A stretch of DNA of 64,000 nucleotides from Pseudomonadota bacterium (GTDB taxonomy: Bacteria > Pseudomonadota > Alphaproteobacteria > Rhizobiales > Rhizobiaceae), in contig JAEYDD010000057.1 in assembly GCA_023404095.1 (NCBI GenBank), positions 1-64,000 of the forward strand. The letters run 5' to 3'. Of the stretch, positions 43,089 through 52,035 are shown one piece after another. Below the pieces are notes generated by a model. That model had not been told where the DNA came from. It saw nothing but the letters and a program-made list of their open reading frames with translations, and made no database searches. Each line of letters begins with the position of its first letter. Positions within the stretch are counted from its first letter, which is position 1. A program made the position numbers and the translations under genes.

Positions 43089-45526
43089 GATCGCTGCTTG
43101 CCGCAACGCTGATTGCGTCCTGCGCTTTCGCGGGGACGCTGCATGCCCAGGTCACCCCCTTCGACATGAGCGGTGAGCGCCCGGGAGAGCCGGCGAAACG
43201 CCCCCCGCCGACCACAAGCACGCCGCCCGTGCAGCCACAGCCGGCAACGCCTCCCGCGCCGCAGACGCCGCAGGCCGCGCAGCCTTCCACGCCGCCGCAG
43301 CCGCCGGCACCCACCCCTGCCACGCCGGTGCCACAGCTATCGGATTCGAAACCGGCAGGACAGCCCCCGGCAAACCCGTTAGGCGCGGCTGCTGCCGGCC
43401 AGCGTCATTTCGTCGTGCCCTCCGATCGTCTCAATCTCGCCGGCGAATTTGCCAGCCGGGAATGGACGATCTACCTGACGCCTCAGCAGGCCGAGGCCGC
43501 CGTTCGGCTGAATTTCGGCTACCGCAACAGCATCTATGTCGCCCCCGAAGCCTCCACGCTTTCGGTGCAGGTCAACGACACGGCTATCGGGGAGACGACG
43601 ATCCGGTCGGCTTCCGGCGTGACCGAGAACAGCATCGAGCTTCCCTACGGCCTGATGCGCCCGGGCTCCAACAAGATCAGCTTCAGCGCCTCCCAGCGCC
43701 ACCGCACCGATTGCACGGTCCAGTCCACCTACGAGCTTTGGACCGACATTGTTCCCGAGCAGACCTATCTCGATTTCGATACGGCCAAGATGACGATGCC
43801 GCCGACGCTCGACGACATACGAGCCGTCGGCGTCAACGGACAGGGACAGACCCGTTTCAACATTGTCGTGCCCAAGCTGGACCAGTCCGCCTCGACCACG
43901 CCGCTTTTGCGCCTGTCGCAGGCGCTCGGCATGCTGGCTGCCATGCCGAACCAGCTCTTCGAATTCTCGACGACCCTGCCGACTCAGGTGTCGCCGGGCG
44001 AGCTGACGGTGGTTGTCGGCACCGCCGCCGAGCTGGAAGGCGTCCTTCCGAGGCTACCGGACGGCGCCCTCTCGGGCGGTATCGCGGCCTTCGTGGAAAA
44101 CCCCGCAACGGCAACGCAGCTGCTGGTGCTGACCGGCCCGAGCTGGCCCGCGGTCGAGAGCATCGTCGAAAATATACTCGCTCCCGTCGACCGGCCCGAA
44201 AACGTCTCGCGTTCCGTGCTGATGACGCAGCGCTGGACGGGGATGAACACGCCGCTGCTGACCGGCGCCACCCGCATGCCGTTTTCGGCGCTGGGGCTGA
44301 AGTCGACGGAGTTCAATGGCCGGCGCTTCCGCACGGGTTTCAATGTCGGCATCCCCTCCGACTTCTTCGGCAATGCGTATGGCGAGGCCCGCATATTGCT
44401 GGATGCCGCCTATTCGCACGACGTCCTGCCTGGCAGCCACATCGATATCTACGTCAACGGCAGCATCGCCTCGACGGTGCCGATCACCAATTCCGGCGGC
44501 AGCGTGCTGCGGCACCTGCCGATCCGCTTCACCATGCGCCATTTCCGCCCAGGGCCGAACCTGATCGAGCTCGAGGCCGTGCTGCTGACACGCGCCGACC
44601 AGGTCTGTTCGCCCGGCTCGACGGCCAGCAAGGAGCCTCGCTTCGCGCTGTTCGACACCTCCGAATTCCGCCTTGGCGACTTTGCGCGCATCGCGCAGGT
44701 TCCGAACCTCGCGGCCGTTTCCGGCACCGGCTTTCCCTATGGCCGCGGCGAAAACGTCGACCTTTTCATCGATCGCATCGACAATCAGACGCTGTCTGCA
44801 ACAGCCACGCTTCTGAGCCAGCTCGCCGTCGTGGCGGGGCGTCCGCTGCGGACCATACCCAAGGCATCGGCGATCGCAACGGGTGAGGGCGATGCCATTT
44901 TCGTCGGCCAGATCTCACAGATACCGCCACTTGCGCTCGCACAGACGCATCTGTCCGAAGAGGCGCCGAAGATCTGGGGCACCTCGGCCCAGAGTGCGCC
45001 CGGAAATCTCAATCAGGACATGCTGGATGAATGGCGGCAGAAGACCAGCGCTATCTCACCACTCGCCACCGTCAGTGACTGGCTGGGCCGGAACTTCGAT
45101 ATTTCCCTTGGGTCGCTGCGGTTTGCTCCGGGCGACGAGCAGATGTTCCTGCCGCCCGAGACCGCGAATGTCGTCCTGAGCCAGGGGGTGGCCCCGTCCG
45201 GAGACGGTACGTGGCTCGTGCTGACGGCGCCGACCGCGGAGAAGCTGCAGCGCGGGGCGAACAGCCTGACGCAGCAGACGATATGGGAGCAACTCGACGG
45301 TTCGCTGACGCAATATGGCGTCGGGGATCCGCCGTTGGAGACGCGCGCGGCGACGCAGGTGTCCTTCCTGCCGACGCAGCCTTTCTCCATCTGGAATTTC
45401 CGGCTGATCGCGGCGAACTGGCTGTCCACGAACATCCTGTCGTTTGCCGTGCTCCTGGTCTGCTTCTCGGTGCTGCTGGGGCTGGCGACGTCGGCGCTTC
45501 TCAGCCGTTTCGGCAAGAATAGGTGA
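43085..45526 (+). CDS. bcsB: Cellulose synthase regulatory/periplasmic subunit BcsB
   Basis: 813-aa periplasmic partner of BcsA that guides the glucan through the periplasm. Signal peptide (residues 1-21, ending LHAQ), a Pro-rich spacer (about 30-100), then carbohydrate-binding and flavodoxin-like repeats of BcsB (FVVPSDRLNLAGEFASREWTIYL, ISFSASQRHRTDCTVQSTYELWTDI, HDVLPGSHIDIYVNG), and a C-terminal membrane anchor (LSFAVLLVCFSVLLGLATSALLS). Start ATG 43085 overlaps the bcsA stop (ATGA). The downstream cellulase gene bcsZ usual in such operons is missing. Confidence 0.93.
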   Translation: MRSLLAATLIASCAFAGTLHAQVTPFDMSGERPGEPAKRPPPTTSTPPVQPQPATPPAPQTPQAAQPSTPPQPPAPTPATPVPQLSDSKPAGQPPANPLGAAAAGQRHFVVPSDRLNLAGEFASREWTIYLTPQQAEAAVRLNFGYRNSIYVAPEASTLSVQVNDTAIGETTIRSASGVTENSIELPYGLMRPGSNKISFSASQRHRTDCTVQSTYELWTDIVPEQTYLDFDTAKMTMPPTLDDIRAVGVNGQGQTRFNIVVPKLDQSASTTPLLRLSQALGMLAAMPNQLFEFSTTLPTQVSPGELTVVVGTAAELEGVLPRLPDGALSGGIAAFVENPATATQLLVLTGPSWPAVESIVENILAPVDRPENVSRSVLMTQRWTGMNTPLLTGATRMPFSALGLKSTEFNGRRFRTGFNVGIPSDFFGNAYGEARILLDAAYSHDVLPGSHIDIYVNGSIASTVPITNSGGSVLRHLPIRFTMRHFRPGPNLIELEAVLLTRADQVCSPGSTASKEPRFALFDTSEFRLGDFARIAQVPNLAAVSGTGFPYGRGENVDLFIDRIDNQTLSATATLLSQLAVVAGRPLRTIPKASAIATGEGDAIFVGQISQIPPLALAQTHLSEEAPKIWGTSAQSAPGNLNQDMLDEWRQKTSAISPLATVSDWLGRNFDISLGSLRFAPGDEQMFLPPETANVVLSQGVAPSGDGTWLVLTAPTAEKLQRGANSLTQQTIWEQLDGSLTQYGVGDPPLETRAATQVSFLPTQPFSIWNFRLIAANWLSTNILSFAVLLVCFSVLLGLATSALLSRFGKNR

Positions 45527-45600
45527 TCGATGCGGCAGAACTGGCCGAATCATTTACCCTGCGTTTACCATGATCTGGCTTTCTCGACCCTGGGCTGCTT

Positions 45601-45618
45601 TTGGGTGGAATCACCCAA
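45601..45618 (+). repeat. Hairpin between bcsB and the TPR gene
   Basis: TTGGGTG-GAAT-CACCCAA, a perfect 7-bp stem with a 4-base loop, 75 bp after bcsB. No T-tract follows. It may mark partial termination or a processing site between bcsB and the next gene of the cellulose locus. Confidence 0.35.
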
Positions 45619-45790
45619 TGCGCGCCCCGCAGCAGGATTGCATCGGCGGTGCATGACGCCGGATACTTACCGGTAGCGTGCACGCCCCTGGGCTCTTTTC
45701 GGCCCGGGCGCAGTTCTTGCGGCGTATCGCCTCGAACGGAATGACGTGCGTGATGTGTCATGCATGCCTGTGATGGAGACTGGCATCGCG

Positions 45791-47983
45791 ATGAGATCTG
45801 CAATCCTGGCTCTTGCATGCGTCGGAGCGGCGGCCGGCAGCGTCATCGGCGTGCTCAGGCCCGACGTCGACCTGTTCGGCGACACGATAGACATGCTCAA
45901 CCAGACGTCCTCCGTTGAACAGGGAGCTCCCGGGATCGCAGCCGATCCCGGGACGAGCAGGGTGGTGGAGGCTCCCGTCGAGCTGGCGCAGGCGCCTGTT
46001 GCGACACCTCCGGCGGGAGCGCCCGCAGCGCCCGTCGAGGTGCAGAGCCAGGCAGCCGGCGGCGAAGCCGTTGTCGTCGACGAAAGTGCCCTTCGCTACT
46101 TCGCAAGTAAGGGTGACAAGGCGCGGCTGGAGGCCGAAATCGCCCGCCTGCGGGCGCTCTATCCGAGCTGGACCCCGCCGCGCGATCCGCTCGCGGTGCC
46201 GCAGAATGCCGACCAGGCGCTGGAGCGGATGTGGCAGCTTTATTCGGAATCGCGCTATGCCGAGGTCCGCGCTGCGATCGCCGACCGGCAGGCGCGCGAG
46301 CCTGGGTGGACACCTCCGGCCGATCTGCTCGAACGGTTGGCGCTCGCCGAACGGCGCAGCCAGCTGATCGCTGCCTCCGATGCGAAGAAGTTTGCCGAAG
46401 TGGTGAGCCTGGCTGCGGACGCGCCGAGCCTGCTGACCTGCAGCGACGTCGATATCCTCTGGCGCGTGGCCGAAGCGTTCGCCGGCACCGATCGCAGGAT
46501 CCGCGCACGCGACGCCTACTCCTATATCCTGAAGAACTGCACGGACCAGCCGGAGCGGGTCGCCACGATCCAGAAGGCCGCGGCGCTGCTCGACTATGCC
46601 GACATGCAGGAACTGCTCGGAAACGAGAAGACGCTGGCCGACGGCACGCGCGAGTTTGAGAGCATTCGCGACGATCTCGCCCGCCGCTTCGTGGCGGAAG
46701 GCGACGACGACGAAAAGCTCGTGGTGGGGCTGCCCTATATCCAGCGGGTCGAGCGTCTCGTCGAACGCGAGGGGCTTGCATCGGACGCGCTCCTGCTCGG
46801 CTGGTACGCGCTGCGCCGCGACGACATGTCGATCGCCGAACGCTGGTTCCGCAAGGCGCGCGACATCGAGGACACCGCATCGGCATCGCAAGGCCTCGCA
46901 CTCGCGCTGATCGACCGCGAGGCGCCCCTCGAGGCGGAAGCGGCGATGTACCGCTGGTACGACACTTCCGACGAAACCAAGGCCACCTACCTTGCCGCCG
47001 TGGCCAATACGCTGGCGGTCGAACCGGCCGTCGTCATCGCCTCGGATATCCTGCAGCGTATGGCAGCGGTGACCTTGAAGGAGCGCGATCCCGCAAGCGG
47101 CCAGCAGTTCGGCTGGTATGCGCTGGCGTTCGAACAGCCGAAGACCGCGGAGCAATGGTTTCTTTCCGTGCTGAACTGGAAGCCCGACGACGAGCCGTCC
47201 GCCTACGGCCTTGCCGTCTCCCGGCTGCGAATGAAGGACATGACCGGGCTTCAGGCCGTGCAGGCCCTGTGGAAGGGGCGTTCCGAGCGTATCGCGCGCG
47301 TCGGCGAACCTGAGAAAAAGCCGACGGTGCCCGGTCTGGTCGAGCGGACGATTTCGCAGGTCGCAGGAGCCGGGGCGGTCTCGGCGACCGCTGCCGAAGA
47401 GCCGCGCGTGGTCGCCTACGAACGACCGGTGGCGCGTAGCGAGAAGAGCGCGCGCGCGCGCACGGTTGCTGGCTGCAAGTCCACCGTCGATCCGCAGACC
47501 CTGGCACCGGCTGCGGCATTGTCGCGCGGATGGTGCCTGATGGAACTGAACCGGCCACTGGAGGCGGCAGCGTCCTTCGGCGTCGGCCTGCGCGCCACTG
47601 CCGAGGACGTCCGGCGCGATGCGGCCTACGGACAGAGCCTCGCCTATATCCGCGCCGGGCTGCTGAAGGAGGCCGCCGTCGCTGCGACCAAGGCAAAGCA
47701 GCCGCGCGAACGGGCGGTAGAGCTCCAGTCGGCGATCCTTTCGGATCGTGCCGTGGCGGCGTTTGATTCCGGCAGATACCGCGAGACCCTTCTATTCCTG
47801 GACCAGCTCGCGCAGCTCCGCACGGAACGCCAGGACCTGATGGTGTTGCGGGGCTATGCCTACAAGAGCCTGAACCGCACGGCCGACGCGCGTGCGATCT
47901 TCGAAGCCCTGGCGGCCACCGGTCAGCGGGACGCGGTTCGCGCGCTCGGCGATATGCGTGACCAGGGAACGAGGGCGCACTGA
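45791..47983 (+). CDS. Large repeat (TPR-like) protein of the cellulose locus
   Basis: About 730 aa, unrecognised beyond its architecture. N-terminal hydrophobic stretch (AILALACVGAAAGSVIGVL) acting as signal or anchor, a Pro/Ala linker with EVQSQAAGG, then a long alpha-helical region of degenerate tetratricopeptide repeats (RYAEVRAAIADRQAREPGW, LGWYALRRDDMSIAERWFRKA, FGWYALAFEQPKTAEQWFLSVLNW, RGWCLMELNRPLEAAASF, AYKSLNRTADARAIFEAL). Helical-repeat proteins (BcsC, BcsK) belong to cellulose export systems; here there is no beta-barrel C-terminus, so it is not BcsC. Start uncertain: 45746 (GTG), 45764, 45773 or 45791; the last begins directly at the hydrophobic segment. A periplasmic or membrane-bound scaffold for cellulose synthesis is inference. 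Confidence 0.8.
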   Translation: MRSAILALACVGAAAGSVIGVLRPDVDLFGDTIDMLNQTSSVEQGAPGIAADPGTSRVVEAPVELAQAPVATPPAGAPAAPVEVQSQAAGGEAVVVDESALRYFASKGDKARLEAEIARLRALYPSWTPPRDPLAVPQNADQALERMWQLYSESRYAEVRAAIADRQAREPGWTPPADLLERLALAERRSQLIAASDAKKFAEVVSLAADAPSLLTCSDVDILWRVAEAFAGTDRRIRARDAYSYILKNCTDQPERVATIQKAAALLDYADMQELLGNEKTLADGTREFESIRDDLARRFVAEGDDDEKLVVGLPYIQRVERLVEREGLASDALLLGWYALRRDDMSIAERWFRKARDIEDTASASQGLALALIDREAPLEAEAAMYRWYDTSDETKATYLAAVANTLAVEPAVVIASDILQRMAAVTLKERDPASGQQFGWYALAFEQPKTAEQWFLSVLNWKPDDEPSAYGLAVSRLRMKDMTGLQAVQALWKGRSERIARVGEPEKKPTVPGLVERTISQVAGAGAVSATAAEEPRVVAYERPVARSEKSARARTVAGCKSTVDPQTLAPAAALSRGWCLMELNRPLEAAASFGVGLRATAEDVRRDAAYGQSLAYIRAGLLKEAAVAATKAKQPRERAVELQSAILSDRAVAAFDSGRYRETLLFLDQLAQLRTERQDLMVLRGYAYKSLNRTADARAIFEALAATGQRDAVRALGDMRDQGTRAH

Positions 47984-48007
47984 CAAGGCCCTGCTACCAC
48001 GATCATT

Positions 48008-48033
48008 CTGTCCCGTCCGAAGCGACGGGACAG
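48008..48033 (+). terminator. Hairpin after the TPR gene, likely 3' end of the cellulose transcript
   Basis: CTGTCCCGTC-CGAAGC-GACGGGACAG, a perfect 10-bp stem, 25 bp after the TPR stop. No T-tract, so termination may be factor-assisted. The remaining 300 bp up to the J-domain gene shows no further gene. Confidence 0.5.
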
Positions 48034-48340
48034 TGTCGGCGCCGGCGCCGGATGGCTGTCTCTGGCGCGTATTTTCGTGGATGAATGCCGAATTGTGGCC
48101 GGCCGGCTGCAGCAGGACCATAGGAATGCCGGATTTCGGCTATGATGGTCGCGCGGGTCGGAGCGTATGTCGCAAGCAGGGAAACGGTTTGCGCATCCAC
48201 ACCGATACGAAAAGGCGGTGCGATGGCCGGATCGACGATCCGGCACCGTTCCGGGTGGCCGGGCAAGGAACTGGGCACGACGCGTAGTCCGGGGTTGAGG
48301 CGAGCGACGCCAGCCTTTAGGAGAAGCGTCAGGGCTGAAC

Positions 48341-48949
48341 TTGCCGAAGACGGGTGAAACTGTGATCGATCCCTATGACATTATCGGTGTCGCGCGCGAT
48401 GCCAACACGGCCTCCATCAAGGCCGCCTATCGCCGCCGCGCCAAGACGGCCCATCCCGATTCCGGGGGCGACGTCGATACCTTCGCACGGCTCAAGGCAG
48501 CCTACGAGCTGCTGCTCGATCCGGTCCGCCGCAAGGTGTATGACGATACGGGCTACGACCCGGAGCTGGCCGACACGAAGGACCTCAAGGGCCTGATGGT
48601 GCTCGAAAAGCTCATCAACGAGGTCATCCTCGACGAGCGCGAGCCGGGAAGTTTCGACCCGATCGCCGCCATCCGCCGCAAGCTCACCAACGAGATCGTC
48701 AACGCCCGTTTCCATATCATGGAAATGGAGCGTCACCGCGCACGTATCCGCAACCATATGGACCGCGTCGGCAAGCGGCCCTCGACGGATGTGTTCGGCA
48801 GCATGCTGCGCGCCCGCAGCGAGGCCATTGCCGAGGCGATCGAGAAGGCGGAAGCGCAGATCAAGGATATCGAGCAAGCCTACGGCATGCTTGACGGCTA
48901 TTCCTACGACGTCGAAGTCGAGATCGAAACGCGCAACGCGGCCGAGTAG
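48341..48949 (+). CDS. J-domain (DnaJ-like) protein
   Basis: About 202 aa. The first 65 residues form a J domain: DPYDIIGVARDANTASIKAAYRRRAKTAHPDSGGD with the essential HPD tripeptide, then FARLKAAYELLLDPVRRKVYD. The rest is helical and not recognised (LINEVILDEREPGSFDPIAAIRRKLTNE, EKAEAQIKDIEQAYGMLDGY), with no zinc-finger or substrate domain, so it is a type III co-chaperone that stimulates a DnaK. The start is either TTG 48341 (AGGG seven bases upstream) or GTG 48362. Convergent with spoVR. Confidence 0.87.
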   Translation: MPKTGETVIDPYDIIGVARDANTASIKAAYRRRAKTAHPDSGGDVDTFARLKAAYELLLDPVRRKVYDDTGYDPELADTKDLKGLMVLEKLINEVILDEREPGSFDPIAAIRRKLTNEIVNARFHIMEMERHRARIRNHMDRVGKRPSTDVFGSMLRARSEAIAEAIEKAEAQIKDIEQAYGMLDGYSYDVEVEIETRNAAE

Positions 48950-48966
48950 CCGCACGCTTCTGCCTT

Positions 48967-50505
48967 CTAAAGCATGTCCCCGTCGGTGGAGCACTCGTAG
49001 AGCGTCTCGCCGGTTTCGGCATCCACCCCCACAAGGCTGACGTCGTAGCCCCAGAGATGACGGATATGGCGCAGGGTGGCGTCGCGGCTGGTCTCTTCCA
49101 ACTGCACGCCGTCCTTGACGTTGTGCCGCAGCCGCAATTGCCTGTCGCCCAGCAGATTCACGTCCACGACCTGGATGTCCTGCTGGTTCACGCCGATGTC
49201 GTAGCTGCGGGCCAGCGCGGCGCGGATCGCCTGGTAGCCGCGTTCGTTGTGGATGGAGGCGACCTCGAGGAAATTATCGCCGGCATTGTCCGTCAGGAGG
49301 AACAGCCGGAATTTCCGGATCAGCGCCGGGCTCAGATATTGCAGGATGAAGGATTCGTCGCGGTGGTTCGCCCAGGCGTCGAGCAGCGTGTCGCGCCAGT
49401 TGCCGTTGCCGGCGATGTCGGGAAACCAGTCGCGATCTTCCTCGGTGGGTGCTGTGCAGATCCGTTCGATGTCCTGCATCATCGCAAAGCCGAGCGCATA
49501 GGGGTTCATGCCATAGTAGCGCGGGTCGTCGAAGCCGGGCTGGAAGACCACGTTGGCATGGCTCTGCAGCACTTCGAGCATCGTGCCTTCGCTGACCTGG
49601 TCCTTCTCGAACATGCGGTTCATGATGGTGTAGTGGACGAAGGTGGCGCAGCCCTCGTTCATCACCTTCGTCTGCCGCTGGGGATAGAAATACTGGGCGA
49701 TGACGCGCACGATGCGCAGCAGTTCGCGCTGCCAAGGCTCCAGGATAAGGCTCGTCTTCTCGAGGAAGTAGAGCAGGTTTTCTTCCGGCAGGTTCAGCGC
49801 CTTCTTGCGCTCGGAGGCATCCCGCTCGGCTTCCTCCCGGTCTCTGGTGGACGGTGGGAGAGTTCGCCAGAGGTCGTTGAACGTCTGCTCCTCGTATTCC
49901 AGCCGTTCGCGCGCCCGCTCGCGTTCCTTCTCCGACGAAAGCCGCGGCGGGCGGCGATAGCGGAAAACGCCCTGGTCCATGATCGCGTGCGCCGAATCCA
50001 GGATCGCCTCGACGGCAGAGGTGCCGTGCCGCTCCTCGCACTTGGCGATGTATTTCTTGGCGAATTCCATGTAGCTGAGGATCGCGCTGGCGTCGGTCCA
50101 CTGCCGGAACAGGTAGTTGTTCTTGAAAAAATGGTTGTGGCCGAAGGCGGCGTGGGCGGTGACAAGCGCCTGCATCGCCATCGTGTTTTCCTCCATCAGG
50201 TAGACGATGCAGGGATTTGAGTTGATGACGAGCTCGTAGGCGAGCCCGCGCCGGCCCTTGCGGTAAAGATGGTCCTCGAAGACGAAGCGCTTGCCGAACG
50301 ACCAGTGCTGGTACATCAACGGCATGCCGACGGACGAATAGGCGTCCAGCATCTGCTCGGACGAGATGATTTCCATCTGGTTCGGATAGATGTCGAGCTT
50401 CAGTTCGCCGAGCGCGATCTCCTCGATCGCGTCGTAGGTGCGCGACAGCGTCGCGAAGTTCCAGTCGGATCCGTCGAACAGCAGCTTTCCGGCGCTCTTC
50501 GTCAT
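48967..50505 (-). CDS. SpoVR family protein (YcgB)
   Basis: 512-aa SpoVR/YcgB family protein. Conserved blocks: YPNQMEIISSEQMLDAYSSVGMPLMYQHWSFGKRF, MEENTMAMQALVTAHAAFGHNHFFKNNYLF, VIAQYFYPQRQTKVMNEGCATFVHY (zinc-metalloprotease-like His/Glu pattern) and YGMNPYALGFAMMQDIERIC. Function unproven; named from a sporulation cortex phenotype in Bacillus, but widespread in non-sporulating bacteria together with PrkA and YeaH. Last gene of a leftward prkA-yeaH-spoVR operon, 13 bp after yeaH. Confidence 0.95.
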   Translation of the reverse strand: MTKSAGKLLFDGSDWNFATLSRTYDAIEEIALGELKLDIYPNQMEIISSEQMLDAYSSVGMPLMYQHWSFGKRFVFEDHLYRKGRRGLAYELVINSNPCIVYLMEENTMAMQALVTAHAAFGHNHFFKNNYLFRQWTDASAILSYMEFAKKYIAKCEERHGTSAVEAILDSAHAIMDQGVFRYRRPPRLSSEKERERARERLEYEEQTFNDLWRTLPPSTRDREEAERDASERKKALNLPEENLLYFLEKTSLILEPWQRELLRIVRVIAQYFYPQRQTKVMNEGCATFVHYTIMNRMFEKDQVSEGTMLEVLQSHANVVFQPGFDDPRYYGMNPYALGFAMMQDIERICTAPTEEDRDWFPDIAGNGNWRDTLLDAWANHRDESFILQYLSPALIRKFRLFLLTDNAGDNFLEVASIHNERGYQAIRAALARSYDIGVNQQDIQVVDVNLLGDRQLRLRHNVKDGVQLEETSRDATLRHIRHLWGYDVSLVGVDAETGETLYECSTDGDML

Positions 50506-50518
50506 GGCGGCTCCCTAT

Positions 50519-51826
50519 CTACTTGCGCGGCTGGCGCTGCGCCGACTGCTTGGCGAAGAGCTTGCGGAAAACGGGGTAGATGTCGCCGGGCTTGGCGATG
50601 CGCGTCATCTGGAAATTGGGCCACTCGCCATCGACCGTCCGATAGGCGCGCCAGAGCGAGGTGCCGTTGTCGGTGCGTGCGAAGATCTCGCTCTCGCGCT
50701 CGTCGATGATCTCCACATAGGCATAGTACTGGCAATACTTCATCGCCGCGCTCAGAAGGCTGACGCAGCGTTCCGAATCGCCGGAGATGTTGTCGCCGTC
50801 GGAAGCCTGTGCGGCATAGATGTTCCACTCGTTGGCCGGATAGCGCGCGGCAATCACGCGCAGCATCTCCTCGAGTGCCGTGGAGACCATCGTTCCGCCG
50901 CTCTGGGTGCTGTAGAAGAAGGTTTCCTCGTCCACCTCGTGCGCTTCGTCGGTATGCCGGATGAAGACGATGTCGATCCGTTCGTAGCGCCGCCTCAAAA
51001 ATAGGTGCAGCAAAACGAAGAACCGCTTGGCCAGGTCCTTCTCCCGCTCGCCCATCGAGGCCGAAACGTCCATCAGGCAGAACATCACCGCATTGGCGTT
51101 GGGCAGCGGCTGCTGTTCGAAGCGGTTGAAGCGGATGTCCACGGTATCGATGAAGGGAACGCGCCGCCGCCGCCGCTCCAGCCAGTCGAGTTCGGCCTGA
51201 AGCATGGCGAGCCGCTCCTTGGCCTGCGCTCCCGGCTTTTTCTCAAGCTCCGCAATTTCCGCCGCGAGCGCATCGATCTCGGCCTGCTTCGGCCGGCGCA
51301 GTGCGATTCGGCGGCCGTGGCTGTTGCGCATCGTCTTGGCGACGTTGATGTTGGTGGGAGAACCGGTAACGGCATAGCCCGCCCGCCGTGGCTTGAAGGT
51401 CAACGTCTCCTTCAGCGACAGCTTGATCATGTCGGGAAGCTCAAGGTCTTCGAAGAAAAGGTCGAGCACTTCATCGTGCGACAGCGAGAACTGGAAGTCG
51501 TCTTCATCCTCGCCCGTTCCCGCACCGCCTTTCCCGCCCCCGCCCCCCTGGGGCTTGCGCAGCCGGTCGCCCGGCGAAAATTCCTTGTTGCCGGGCAAGA
51601 CGCGCTCGCGGTCCCCGGTGTCGCCTGCGGGCTGGAACGTCGGCTCGGATACGCCGCGCGTCGGCATCGAAACGTTCTGTCCGCCGCCCACGTCAGCAAT
51701 GCCGACCGACTTGATCTGCTCCTTCACTGCGCGCTTCAGTTCCTCGCGCGCCCGCTTCAGAAAGCGTTGCCGGTTGCCGATACTCTTGTCTTTGGGATTG
51801 AGGCGCCGGTCGATGAAATTCGGCAT
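50519..51826 (-). CDS. YeaH/YhbH family (UPF0229, DUF444) protein
   Basis: 435-aa protein (E. coli YeaH 427). N-terminal FIDRRLNPKDKSIGNRQRFLKR and a Gly-rich linker (GGGGGKGGAGTGEDED) precede a C-terminal von Willebrand A-like domain with AVMFCLMDVSASMGEREKDLAKRFF (DxSxS metal site) and QSGGTMVSTALEEM. Start 51826 is where family resemblance begins; the Shine-Dalgarno is weak and the frame extends 20 codons further. Middle gene between prkA and spoVR; homologues are reported as partners or substrates in the PrkA stress pathway. Confidence 0.94.
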   Translation of the reverse strand: MPNFIDRRLNPKDKSIGNRQRFLKRAREELKRAVKEQIKSVGIADVGGGQNVSMPTRGVSEPTFQPAGDTGDRERVLPGNKEFSPGDRLRKPQGGGGGKGGAGTGEDEDDFQFSLSHDEVLDLFFEDLELPDMIKLSLKETLTFKPRRAGYAVTGSPTNINVAKTMRNSHGRRIALRRPKQAEIDALAAEIAELEKKPGAQAKERLAMLQAELDWLERRRRRVPFIDTVDIRFNRFEQQPLPNANAVMFCLMDVSASMGEREKDLAKRFFVLLHLFLRRRYERIDIVFIRHTDEAHEVDEETFFYSTQSGGTMVSTALEEMLRVIAARYPANEWNIYAAQASDGDNISGDSERCVSLLSAAMKYCQYYAYVEIIDERESEIFARTDNGTSLWRAYRTVDGEWPNFQMTRIAKPGDIYPVFRKLFAKQSAQRQPRK

Positions 51827-52005
51827 GCTAAAGCCCCGGATGGTTGATTTCGCACCCATGCCCCGGCGCCATTGCGCGATCGACATCCTCCGATGCCTTC
51901 CGCTCCAGCAGTCTCGCTTCGCCGCGGCCGTACCTCAGGGTATGCCCTTCGACGAAAATCGCAACCATGGCCAATTCCTTCCAGGGCGATGGAACACTGC
52001 AACCG

Positions 52006-52026
52006 TCCGGGGGAGGGCCCCCCGGA
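52006..52026 (-). repeat. GC-rich hairpin between prkA and yeaH
   Basis: TCCGGGGG (52006-52013) and CCCCCGGA (52019-52026) form an 8-bp stem ten bases after the prkA stop on the minus strand; no T-tract. Placed inside the operon, it could raise prkA mRNA stability or lower expression of yeaH and spoVR relative to prkA. Confidence 0.5.
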
Positions 52027-52035
52027 GAATATGCT

